Shown: piece by piece, positions 7,765 to 15,538 of the stretch
Numbering within the stretch: the stretch's first letter is position 1
How the letters are laid out: each line of letters starts with the position of its first letter
Source of the DNA: Lachnoclostridium sp. An131
Lineage (GTDB): Bacteria > Bacillota > Clostridia > Lachnospirales > Lachnospiraceae
Length of the DNA: 64,000 nucleotides
Assembly: GCF_002160825.1 (NCBI RefSeq)
Contig: NZ_NFLI01000001.1
Location: 1 to 64,000, forward strand
Reading direction: 5' to 3'
Notes under the pieces: model-generated
What the model was told of the DNA's origin: nothing
The model's input: the letters and a program-made list of their open reading frames with translations, nothing else
Database searches by the model: none
Position numbers and translations under genes: made by a program

Positions 7765-9177
7765 ATGAAAAATAAAGAATTAAGAGGTATTCTTGCACTG
7801 ATAGTAGTAACAGCTCTGTCCTTCGGCGTGATCGCCGGATCGAGAGCCCTGTCTCAGGACATGGCAGGCGGAATCGCCCAGTCTGGCGAGGCAGCTGCTG
7901 CAGAGGAATATGACGTAAGCGGCGCGGAAAAGATTGAGGAGGCTGTGCGTCTGGAGGACGGCGCCTACAGGGTGACGGTCCGCGAGGCAGGCTACGTGGG
8001 AGATATCGTTCTGCGCGTGACCTTTGAGGACGATGCGGAAACGATCCGCCAGGTGGAAGTGCTGGAGCAGAACGAGACAGAGACTCTGGGCTCCAGAATC
8101 ACAGAGCCGGAGTTCCTGGATCAGTTTGCGGGCGCGAAGGCTCCCGTCTATCTGCCGGGAATGTCTGTGGAAGCAGAGGGAAGCGCGGATGCTTCCGGTG
8201 AGGACAGTACAGCAGAAGCCGCAGAAGATACAGCGGCAGATCTGGCTGCGCTGGAAGGAGCAGTCCTGAATGACGGAACCTACGAGGCAGCAGGGGAGCC
8301 CGCGGACGGCTACACCGATCAGGTGACCATTACAGTCGCAGGCGGAAAGATCACAGAGGTGAACTGGGATTCCGTGGGAGAGGACGGCTCTTCAAAGAGT
8401 GTGATGTCCGAGAACGGCGAGTATGTGATGACAGAGGACGGACTGACCTGGGCGGAGCAGTCAGCAGCCCTTGCAGATGCCCTGATTGAGAACCAGTCTC
8501 TCACGTTCCTGAACCCGAATGCAGAAGGAAAGACGGATGCGGTATCGGGCGTAAGTATTTCTGTGAACGGCTTTATCAGTCTGGCGCAGCAGTGCCTGGA
8601 GCAGGCAGCCGGAATCGCAGAGAAGCCGGAAGCTTCTGAGATGACTCTTGCGGACGGAACCTATCAGGCAGTAGCTTCCGAGGCGTCCAATGGCTATACG
8701 GATCAGGTGACGATTACAGTGGCTGACGGAAAGATTACAGAGGTAAACTGGGAAGCAGTCGCAGAAGACGGTTCCTTAAAGAGCGTGATGTCTGAGAACG
8801 GCGAGTATGTGATGACAGAGGACGGCCCGACCTGGGCGGAGCAGTCAAAGGCTCTGGCAGAGGCGCTGATTGAGAATCAATCCTTAAGCTTCCTGAATCC
8901 GGATGCGGAAGGAAAGACAGATGCGGTATCAGGCGTGAGCATTTCTGTAAACGGCTTTATCAGCCTGGCGCAGCAGTGTATTGATCAGGCGGCAGGAATC
9001 GAGAGCACGGCAGATACAGAGACAGAAGCTGCAGAGGAGACCACAGAGGCTGCCGGCGGAGATACCGCAGCGCAGAACGGCACTCAGGTGGACGGCGTAT
9101 CCGGAGCAACCAGATCCTCCACAGCAGCCGTGACAGCCATCAATGAAGCTTATAGCTTTCTGCAGACAGTGAAATAA
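7765..9177 (+). CDS. rnfG: RnfG-like FMN-binding protein with two inserted repeats
   Basis: A 470-residue membrane-anchored protein, more than twice the usual RnfG length of about 200. Residues 9-28 form the single membrane helix. Residues 50-130 match the first half of RnfG (YVGDIVLRVTF and LGSRITEPEFLDQF). The last part, residues 440-470, holds the FMN attachment motif SGAT at 446-449. Between them are two copies of a roughly 115-residue domain (about 168-284 and 295-411, offset 128 residues), each with GYTDQVTITV, GKITEVNW and DAVSGVSISV. The inserts look like FMN_bind-type domains whose SGAT is replaced by SGVS, so they may bind FMN non-covalently or not at all. Acidic Ala/Glu/Thr linkers join the parts. 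Role in Rnf electron transfer is supported by the neighbouring rnfC and rnfD. Confidence 0.87.
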   Translation: MKNKELRGILALIVVTALSFGVIAGSRALSQDMAGGIAQSGEAAAAEEYDVSGAEKIEEAVRLEDGAYRVTVREAGYVGDIVLRVTFEDDAETIRQVEVLEQNETETLGSRITEPEFLDQFAGAKAPVYLPGMSVEAEGSADASGEDSTAEAAEDTAADLAALEGAVLNDGTYEAAGEPADGYTDQVTITVAGGKITEVNWDSVGEDGSSKSVMSENGEYVMTEDGLTWAEQSAALADALIENQSLTFLNPNAEGKTDAVSGVSISVNGFISLAQQCLEQAAGIAEKPEASEMTLADGTYQAVASEASNGYTDQVTITVADGKITEVNWEAVAEDGSLKSVMSENGEYVMTEDGPTWAEQSKALAEALIENQSLSFLNPDAEGKTDAVSGVSISVNGFISLAQQCIDQAAGIESTADTETEAAEETTEAAGGDTAAQNGTQVDGVSGATRSSTAAVTAINEAYSFLQTVK

Positions 9178-9195
9178 GGAAACGGAGGGTTCGGT

Positions 9196-9963
9196 ATGAA
9201 ACTAAAGTATCCGGCAGAAGCCTTTGCTCTGGGAGTTATACTGTTTTCCGCGGGCATGAGGGAAGCCTTTGCAGCCGGAATCCTTGTGATTTTGTCTGCA
9301 GTGTTTGCGGAATTATTAAAGAATCTTCTGGAAAAGGCCCTTCCTGCATGGAGTCTCCGGCTCTGCGTCTATATCGCGTCCGGAGCGGTGTGCGCCTCTG
9401 TATTCCTGCTTGGTTTTGCGGCGCTTGGAAGCCTGCTTGATACCGGCATGTGGGCGCTGACCTTTGTGATCGGCCTTCTGTGCGCGCATCAGGCGCTGCG
9501 CGGTGACGCCGAGGCAGATTACGGGGATCTTCTGTGGGAATCTGCAGTTGCCTGGGGCTTTTGGATTTTGCTTGCCATCGTCCGGGAATTTGCGGCGGGC
9601 GGACAGATATTCGGAAATACCGTGCTGGAGCTTTCCTTCCAGTCAGCGGCCTTTGGGGAAGCCTGCTTTGCCTTTATCGCGGCAGGCCTTGTCCTGGCAT
9701 TTACAAACGGAGTCCTGAAAAAAGACTGCAGAGGGCAGAACAGCTTTCTGGCAGCGGTTCCCGCCATGCTGCTTCTGCATCCCTTTACCACAAGGATCTT
9801 CGGAGAGGCGGCGGGCCTTGTCCTGACAATTCTGATACCTGTGGCTCTGTTCTTCTCTGTAAAGCAGACGCTGAAGTTTTCACGGGTGAGCAGATCCTAC
9901 CGCGGGCTTCCGGCGGATATGCTGGCGGCAGGGATTATCTATATGATATTGAGCATTTATTGA
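9196..9963 (+). CDS. RnfA/RnfE-like (Rnf-Nqr) membrane subunit, divergent
   Basis: A 255-residue polytopic membrane protein with seven to eight helices. The segment WILLAIVREFAAGGQIFGN resembles the conserved helix of RnfA/RnfE/NqrD/NqrE proteins that carries the RE-x-x-G-SG-T-IFG motif, and an FTNGVL motif follows a further helix. It is longer than canonical RnfA or RnfE (about 190-210) and only one such gene is present where a complete operon has two. It follows the RnfG-like gene by 18 bases and is the last gene before a strong terminator, so it belongs to the rnf operon. Family membership is probable from motif and position; which subunit it replaces is not determinable by eye. Confidence 0.65.
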   Translation: MKLKYPAEAFALGVILFSAGMREAFAAGILVILSAVFAELLKNLLEKALPAWSLRLCVYIASGAVCASVFLLGFAALGSLLDTGMWALTFVIGLLCAHQALRGDAEADYGDLLWESAVAWGFWILLAIVREFAAGGQIFGNTVLELSFQSAAFGEACFAFIAAGLVLAFTNGVLKKDCRGQNSFLAAVPAMLLLHPFTTRIFGEAAGLVLTILIPVALFFSVKQTLKFSRVSRSYRGLPADMLAAGIIYMILSIY

Positions 9964-9992
9964 TATAAATAACTGCTGGCATGGAAGAAAGG

Positions 9993-10062
9993 CCGGCGGA
10001 ATGGAGAGCCTGGGTTTACCGGAATGCAGGAAACAGAGGTCTCCGTTCCGCCGGTTTTTTTT
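9993..10062 (+). terminator. Terminator of the rnf-like operon
   Basis: A long stem pairs CCGGCGGAA plus GGAGA with TCTCC plus TTCCGCCGG around a loop of about 33 bases, followed by eight T. Confidence 0.8.
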
Positions 10063-10220
10063 AGCAGGCTGTCTCTTGCCGGCAGGGGCCGCGCCTGGTA
10101 TAGTATAGACAGATAAGGCTGTAAGAGAACGGAAATTGCTTTCCTTTGTTCTCAGCCAGGGTTTGAGTGGGTGCAAAGGAAGTTTTTAAAGCAGTAATGT
10201 AAATCAGGAGGGGAACAAAA

Positions 10221-10826
10221 ATGATCAAAGAGGCAGCGGTAGGAAATTTAAGAGAAGCGCTTCAGGCACAGGAAAGAGGCGCGGATCGTATTGAGCTCTG
10301 CGAAAATCTGGCGGAGGAAGGAACGACGCCTTCTTACGGCACGATCAAAGTATGTAAGGAGCTGCTGCGGATCCCGATTGTGGTGATGATACGGCCCAGA
10401 GGAGGGAATTTTGTGTATGACGACGCGGAGCTTCAGGTAATGCTGGAGGATATTCGAATCTGCCGGGAGCTGGGCGTGGATGGGATTTCGACCGGAATCC
10501 TGCGGGAAGATCATACGGTGGATTTTGAAAAAATGAAACGGATCGCAGAGTGTAAGGGCGATCTGAAGGTGACCTTCCACAAGGCGATAGACGAGACGCC
10601 GGATTATGCGGAGGCGGTTCGGAGCTTAAGCGCGCAGGGGCTCATTGACCGTGTTCTGACCTCGGGGCAGCAGGAGACAGCCCTGAAGGGGCTCTCAAGG
10701 CTTCGTGAAATTCAGGACATTCCGAATTTGGAGGTGGTTGCCGCAGGAAGGATCACAAAGGATAAGCTGGCGGAGCTTGCCAGGCAGCTTAAGGTAACCT
10801 CGTTCCATGGAAAACGGATTGTGTAG
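10221..10826 (+). CDS. cutC: CutC family protein
   Basis: A 201-residue TIM-barrel protein of the CutC family, historically linked to copper homeostasis although its biochemical role is unsettled. Characteristic segments are RIELCENLAEEGTTPSYG, IVVMIRPRGGNFVY, GVDGISTGIL, VTFHKAID and RVLTSGQQ, in the normal order. The length is close to the shorter family members; the C-terminus ends VTSFHGKRIV. An AGGAGGGG site precedes the ATG. It is convergent with apbE. No link with the flavin genes is obvious beyond adjacency. Confidence 0.9.
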   Translation: MIKEAAVGNLREALQAQERGADRIELCENLAEEGTTPSYGTIKVCKELLRIPIVVMIRPRGGNFVYDDAELQVMLEDIRICRELGVDGISTGILREDHTVDFEKMKRIAECKGDLKVTFHKAIDETPDYAEAVRSLSAQGLIDRVLTSGQQETALKGLSRLREIQDIPNLEVVAAGRITKDKLAELARQLKVTSFHGKRIV

Positions 10827-10866
10827 TTTCCCCCGTGTACTCCTTGACGTAGAAAATGATTTATGG

Positions 10867-11910
10867 TCAGGATTCGGTATATTCCACAGCAAACGCGTCC
10901 TCAAAGCCCTCGCTGAAGTGCAGCTCTCCGTCCTCTGTGATGAAAGCTGCGTATACATCCGGAAGGCTGTCGACAAGCTTCATACCCTTTTCCAGGCCAA
11001 GGGCGAAGCAGGAGGTGCTTAAGCCGTCCCCGTCTACAGAGTTATCCGAGATAATAGTGACGGAAACCAGGCCATTGTCATAGGGATATCCGGTATCCGG
11101 ATTCAGAATGTGGTGATAAAGTACGCCGTCCTTTTCAAAATACCGTTCATAGATTCCGGAGGAAACGACAGATTTTCCGTCTATCTCCACGATGGCAGCC
11201 GTCTCGCTCCGCTCCGCGAAGGGGCGCTGGATTCCGATGCGGAAGGGTTCGCCGTCAGGGCGTTTCCCGACACAGAGAATGTTTCCGCCCAGATCGATGA
11301 TCGCGCTTTCCACGCCCTGAGATATGAGATAATCCTTGATACGGTCTGCGATATAGCCCTTTGCGATGGCGCCCAGGTCAAGCTCCATGCCTTCCATTCC
11401 AAAGCGCAGGCTGGCGCCGTCCAGAAAGACCTGTTCATAGTCCACGAGCGCCAGAGCTTCGGAGAGCTCCCGGGCATCGGGCAGGATGGCTTCACCGGAA
11501 GTGAAGTCCCAGAGAGAGGATACGGGAGCGATGGAAATGTCAAAGGCTCCGCCGGAAAGACCGCTGTAATACAGGCCCTGGGAAATCAGGTCTGACAGAG
11601 GCTCCGACAGGACAAAAGCGCCGTCCTCCCGGGGGAGCGTACCTGCATTGAGCTGGTATAGCTCGCTTGCTTCCATGGTGCGGCTGAAGATTTGTTCATA
11701 TTCATCGCAAAGCGCCATGGCGCCGTCCAGGATGGACGTATCCTGTGAATCGTAGATGGTGATGGTTACGACGGTATTTAATTTAAAGGCTGTGGCTGTA
11801 ATCGGGTTCTGCTGTTCCTGCTGCTGCCTGGCGTAAAAAAAAGCGAATATGGCCAGAACAGCCGCAGCCAGCGGAATGATAACAAATGCCAGTTTCTTTT
11901 TATCTGTCAT
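10867..11910 (-). CDS. apbE: FAD:protein FMN transferase ApbE
   Basis: A 347-residue membrane-anchored or lipoprotein-like enzyme that moves FMN from FAD onto Thr of [S/T]GAT motifs in proteins such as RnfD and RnfG. Residues 8-27 are one hydrophobic segment, placing the catalytic domain outside the membrane. Typical ApbE segments are present: FKLNTVVTITIYD, LWDFTSGEAILPD, DLGAIAKGYIADRI, SAIIDLGGNI and the C-terminal SVTIISDNSVDGDGLSTSCF with the Mg-binding Asp. It lies on the opposite strand from the rnf genes and is separately transcribed, but its obvious local substrates are the RnfD and RnfG-like proteins upstream. Confidence in function is high. Confidence 0.93.
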   Translation of the reverse strand: MTDKKKLAFVIIPLAAAVLAIFAFFYARQQQEQQNPITATAFKLNTVVTITIYDSQDTSILDGAMALCDEYEQIFSRTMEASELYQLNAGTLPREDGAFVLSEPLSDLISQGLYYSGLSGGAFDISIAPVSSLWDFTSGEAILPDARELSEALALVDYEQVFLDGASLRFGMEGMELDLGAIAKGYIADRIKDYLISQGVESAIIDLGGNILCVGKRPDGEPFRIGIQRPFAERSETAAIVEIDGKSVVSSGIYERYFEKDGVLYHHILNPDTGYPYDNGLVSVTIISDNSVDGDGLSTSCFALGLEKGMKLVDSLPDVYAAFITEDGELHFSEGFEDAFAVEYTES

Positions 11911-12116
11911 GAAAATCCTCCTGAAGTAAATCTAAGACTGTATTTGAATAATGAGGGTTATAGACGCTTCGGTGTTACAGGAGATATGTTACCACAGACA
12001 TGCGGCTGTTTACAAGATAACGGTAGTGAAAAGCTCTGAAATCCATTAGAGTATTTACAGAATCGGAGCATACAAAACACCGGGAATACATGATACAGGA
12101 AGGGAGAAAAATCAAA

Positions 12117-12710
12117 ATGAAAAGAAACAAATGGACTGTGGCTGCGGGAACAACGCTGTTTTTCCTTATTCTGACAGGCTGCGGCACCGCCGAAGGAGAT
12201 CGGCAGGCAGCGCCGGAAGCAGAGAACCAGGGTCCCGGAGCTGAGTCAGCTATGCCTGAGGCGCCATCCGGTGAGACAGACAGAGACAGTGCGTTTGCGC
12301 TGGCGTTGGAGAACGCGGGAGTATCGGAAGGCGACGCTTACAATGTAAAGGTCGAACAGGATAAAGAGCATGAAATTTCCATCTGGCAGGTGGAATTCGA
12401 GACAGATTATGGTGACTATGATTATGAGATAGCTGTCGCAGATGGCAGAATCGTCGGCGCCGATTATGAGGTAGACGAAGAGTGGCTGGCTTCGCTGGGC
12501 GGTTCGCCGGCAGACGAAGATGAGGCAAAAACCATTGTGGCCGGAAAAGCAGGCGGAGCCGCTGCAGAAGAGGTGCAGATCTGGCAGGAAAGCGATGACG
12601 GTCAGGCTCGATTTGAAGGCGAGCTGTACTGGGATGGGATGAAGTATGAGTTTGAGATGGATGCCCAGACCGGGATTATTTTTGACTGGAATGCAGATAT
12701 GAGGGAGTGA
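12117..12710 (+). CDS. PepSY domain lipoprotein
   Basis: A 197-residue exported lipoprotein. The ATG at 12117 follows a GGGAG site; the signal peptide runs to the lipobox LTGC with lipidated Cys22. A Pro/Glu-rich spacer is followed by two PepSY-like units: residues about 55-120 (AFALALENAGVSEGD, IWQVEFETDYGDYDYEIAVADGRIVGADYEVD) and residues about 130-197 (EAKTIVAGKAGG, FEGELYWDGMKYEFEMDAQTG). PepSY domains are often found near extracytoplasmic flavin and redox proteins, and this gene is next to apbE, but it may be unrelated. It ends before a good terminator. Confidence 0.82.
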   Translation: MKRNKWTVAAGTTLFFLILTGCGTAEGDRQAAPEAENQGPGAESAMPEAPSGETDRDSAFALALENAGVSEGDAYNVKVEQDKEHEISIWQVEFETDYGDYDYEIAVADGRIVGADYEVDEEWLASLGGSPADEDEAKTIVAGKAGGAAAEEVQIWQESDDGQARFEGELYWDGMKYEFEMDAQTGIIFDWNADMRE

Positions 12711-12756
12711 GAAGGGGGACTGTGTCGGAAGTGACGGAAAAATCAGAATGAGTGGA

Positions 12757-12786
12757 GGCAGCTGAAGTGGTTCGGCTGCCTTTTTT
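12757..12786 (+). terminator. Terminator after the PepSY lipoprotein
   Basis: Stem GGCAGC/GCTGCC extended by GAA/TTC, followed by TTTTTT. The next 190 bases are AT-rich with no gene. Confidence 0.85.
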
Positions 12787-12980
12787 ATCGGGTTTTGGCT
12801 TTGGCAGTTTTAAATGGATTCGTTTCTTGGGCACCACAAGTTATTTTGAACCAGAATAAAATGAGCAAAATGAATGCTTATTTTGCAAAAAATGAGAGTA
12901 TTATCCGTATTTTTTGTGAAAATGATATAATAAACAAAACATTTATCTTGATTTAGTATTGGCAAAACAGATGTGTCGGG

Positions 12981-13739
12981 CTAAATAATCCGATGAATTT
13001 GAAAAGGAAGCGTATTTTCTTTTCGAAAGATATCAGGGCTGGCATTTGTGATTAGCATATGAATGTCTGAGGCGGCGCAGATCTTGTAGGTTGAAGTATG
13101 CTCAATTTTTGAAGCGTCAGCCAGATAAAATACTTGCCGGGCATGACGGACCATTTGTCGCTTTAGCTCTGTTTCTGTTTCGCTGTTATCAGTAACACCA
13201 TGGGAGATGGAAAAGGAGTTGCTGGAAAAAAACAGTTTATCAGCAAAATAGTATTCAAAAAAACGCTGAGCATGGGCGCCCACAAAAGAATGAGAGGCGG
13301 AGACAAGCTGTCCGCCGGTACAGATGGTTTTTATTTTGGGGCAGTGAAGAAGCTGGCTGGCTAATTGGAAACCATTGGTAAAGACAGTAAGTTGAGAATG
13401 GTCTTTCAGAAAATCAGCCATTAGAAGAGCAGTGGAAGAGCTGTCAATAAAGAGGTGATCTCCATCGTTGATATAGCTTGCCGCTGCTTGTGCGATCTGC
13501 ATTTTAGAAGCGGTTTCCTGATTTTCTCGGATTAGCGCAGGTACTCCTTCATCCCATCTGGTTTTGATGACTGCTCCTCCATGGGTGCGGCGGATCAATT
13601 CGTACTGCTGCAGGATTTCCAGTTCGCGGCGTATAGTGGACGGACTGAAAAATAGCAGCTCAGAAAGCTCGTCAACGGTAATCTGGCCTTTTTCCTGGAG
13701 TAATGCAATAATTTTCTGCTGTCTCTGTGTCAGATGCAT
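12981..13739 (-). CDS. DeoR/GlpR family transcriptional regulator
   Basis: A 252-residue sugar-responsive repressor. The ATG at 13739 (minus strand) was chosen because AGGAGG lies about 9 bases upstream; a longer frame exists but has no such site. Residues 1-55 form the DeoR winged helix (QRQQKIIALLQEKGQITVDELS, STIRRELEILQ, IRRTHGGAV). The rest is the sugar-phosphate sensor domain with IDSSSTALLMADFL, TNGFQLASQL and YLADASKIE, the expected order in the family. It is divergent from the yesM-like gene with only 45 bases between start codons, so it very likely controls the catabolic operon to its right. The usual inducers of DeoR proteins are phosphorylated sugars, which fits the FGGY kinase in that operon. 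Confidence 0.9.
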   Translation of the reverse strand: MHLTQRQQKIIALLQEKGQITVDELSELLFFSPSTIRRELEILQQYELIRRTHGGAVIKTRWDEGVPALIRENQETASKMQIAQAAASYINDGDHLFIDSSSTALLMADFLKDHSQLTVFTNGFQLASQLLHCPKIKTICTGGQLVSASHSFVGAHAQRFFEYYFADKLFFSSNSFSISHGVTDNSETETELKRQMVRHARQVFYLADASKIEHTSTYKICAASDIHMLITNASPDIFRKENTLPFQIHRII

Positions 13740-13784
13740 GAGAATACCTCCTGTTTGCGACAATATGATAAAGGAGAAAGTGTT

Positions 13785-15509
13785 ATGAAATTAAAAAATC
13801 AGCTTTTAATCAGTCATGTGCTGTTGTCGGTTGTTCCACTGCTTATTATAACCGTTTTCTTTTATGTCAAGCTGCTGGATACATTCTCGGTCACTATGGC
13901 GGAATCGGCGGATGTTCTGGTAGATCAGTCTGCCAATAACTTTGATATCCTGATAGAAGAAGCAGAAAAAGCAGCCAGCACCCTTTCGCATGAAATTGTA
14001 CTGCTTCAAGCCTTACGGGAGCGTCCGGAGCTTTCTTCCTACGATGCATATCGTATCAGAATAAACCGATGGATGAAAAATCTTCATAATTATTCCACGC
14101 CGCGTCTGGATGCGTTTTACGTATTGGGAGAATATCAGGTGTTTTCTTCCAATGACGCGGAGATCACAGAAAATGTATGGAAAGAGAAGGAATGGTACAG
14201 ACAGACGGTGGAACAGGACGGACCAGTGTGGTTCTCATCACATGCAGGTTCGTTTGTAGGGCAGGAGACGGAGCCGGTCATTTCCATGGCGACTACGATT
14301 CATGACAGTCTGAATGACGAACTGCTGGGGGTGATTCTGATTGATATCGGCGAAGAGGAATTCCGCCAGATTGCAAACAGCAGTATGGCAGACAATCTGA
14401 TGATTCAGGTGTTGGATGAAGCCGGGCAGCAGGTATATCAGACGGGGAAGGATCAGAATTATTCTAAAGGCGAGAACAGTTTTTTGTCAAGCAACAATCT
14501 GCAGTTTACTGAGAATTTGATAAACGGATGGAGTATTCAGGTGGAAGTGCCGGTGGGAAAACTGGCTTTTGACAGAGCGTTTTCAATGATGGGAATTCTC
14601 ATGGTTCTTATTATATTAATGATTCTGGTAGCGTTGGCGGTATCCTTTCGGCTGGCAGATACGATTTCACGACCGGTTGTAGCACTGCGAAATGCATTTC
14701 ACAAAGTGGAAAACGGAGATTTCGATGTGGTGGCTGATGAGAGGACCAGCTCTCAGGAAATGCTTGCGCTGAACAAAAGCTTTAACAGAATGACTGGAAA
14801 TCTGAAGGAGCTGATGGATGAGGCGGTGTTGAATGAAAAACGGCTTCGCGAGGCACAGATCGCAGCGTTGAATGCACAGATTAATCCCCATTTTCTCTAC
14901 AATACCTTAGATACGATTGCCTGGAACGTGCGTCTGAATCATAACCAGGATGCGCTGGACGCTCTGTATGCGTTGACAAAGCTTTTCCGCATATCCATCA
15001 GTAAGGGGCAGGATGTCATCCCGCTTGAGCAGGAATTTGAACATGCCAGAATGTATTTGCTACTTCAATCCATGAGATACAGTGATATTCTTGATTACAA
15101 AATTGAGCTTCCTGATGAGCTGCGCGGTTGTAGCACGATTAAGCTTCTGTTGCAGCCCCTGGTGGAAAATTCTATTTATCATGGAATTAAAGAAGCAGAA
15201 AGAAAAGGGATGATAGAGGTTTCGGCATATGAAGAGGAAGAACAGATTGTTTTAAAGGTTTATGATGACGGAGCGGGAATGAAACGGACGACACTGCAGC
15301 ATCTTAATTCACTGCTAATGCAGGGTGTAAAGACAGACAGGGAGGTGTTTGGGGTTTTAAATGTGAATTTAAGATTGAAGATGGCTTATGGTGAGAATTA
15401 TGGGATCTTTTATGAAAGCGTGGAAAATAAATTTACGTGTGCATATGTCAGAATTCCCAGGTATGTGTATGAAGAAAGTGAAAATGCAGATAAGCGGAAA
15501 GCAGATTAG
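13785..15509 (+). CDS. YesM-like sensor histidine kinase
   Basis: A 574-residue membrane histidine kinase of the YesM/LytS type, common for sugar sensing in Clostridia and Bacilli. Start ATG at 13785 follows AAGGAG. Domain order: membrane helix at about 8-28, an extracellular Cache-like sensor (about 30-265), a second helix (about 275-300), HAMP (SFRLADTISRPVVALRNAF), then the kinase core with the phospho-acceptor His in INPHFLYNTLD, and an ATPase domain with LLLQPLVENSIYHGI and YDDGAGM. It is followed 29 bases later by its response regulator. The external sensor suggests the operon responds to an extracellular compound or a binding-protein complex. Confidence 0.93.
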   Translation: MKLKNQLLISHVLLSVVPLLIITVFFYVKLLDTFSVTMAESADVLVDQSANNFDILIEEAEKAASTLSHEIVLLQALRERPELSSYDAYRIRINRWMKNLHNYSTPRLDAFYVLGEYQVFSSNDAEITENVWKEKEWYRQTVEQDGPVWFSSHAGSFVGQETEPVISMATTIHDSLNDELLGVILIDIGEEEFRQIANSSMADNLMIQVLDEAGQQVYQTGKDQNYSKGENSFLSSNNLQFTENLINGWSIQVEVPVGKLAFDRAFSMMGILMVLIILMILVALAVSFRLADTISRPVVALRNAFHKVENGDFDVVADERTSSQEMLALNKSFNRMTGNLKELMDEAVLNEKRLREAQIAALNAQINPHFLYNTLDTIAWNVRLNHNQDALDALYALTKLFRISISKGQDVIPLEQEFEHARMYLLLQSMRYSDILDYKIELPDELRGCSTIKLLLQPLVENSIYHGIKEAERKGMIEVSAYEEEEQIVLKVYDDGAGMKRTTLQHLNSLLMQGVKTDREVFGVLNVNLRLKMAYGENYGIFYESVENKFTCAYVRIPRYVYEESENADKRKAD

Positions 15510-15538
15510 TCTGTTAAGTGAAATCAGGAGGAGCGCGT

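Noticed and set aside
12117-12710. Earlier ATG at 12090 as the start of the PepSY lipoprotein
   Set aside because: It would add nine residues in front of a normal signal peptide, and the GGGAG site is spaced for the ATG at 12117.
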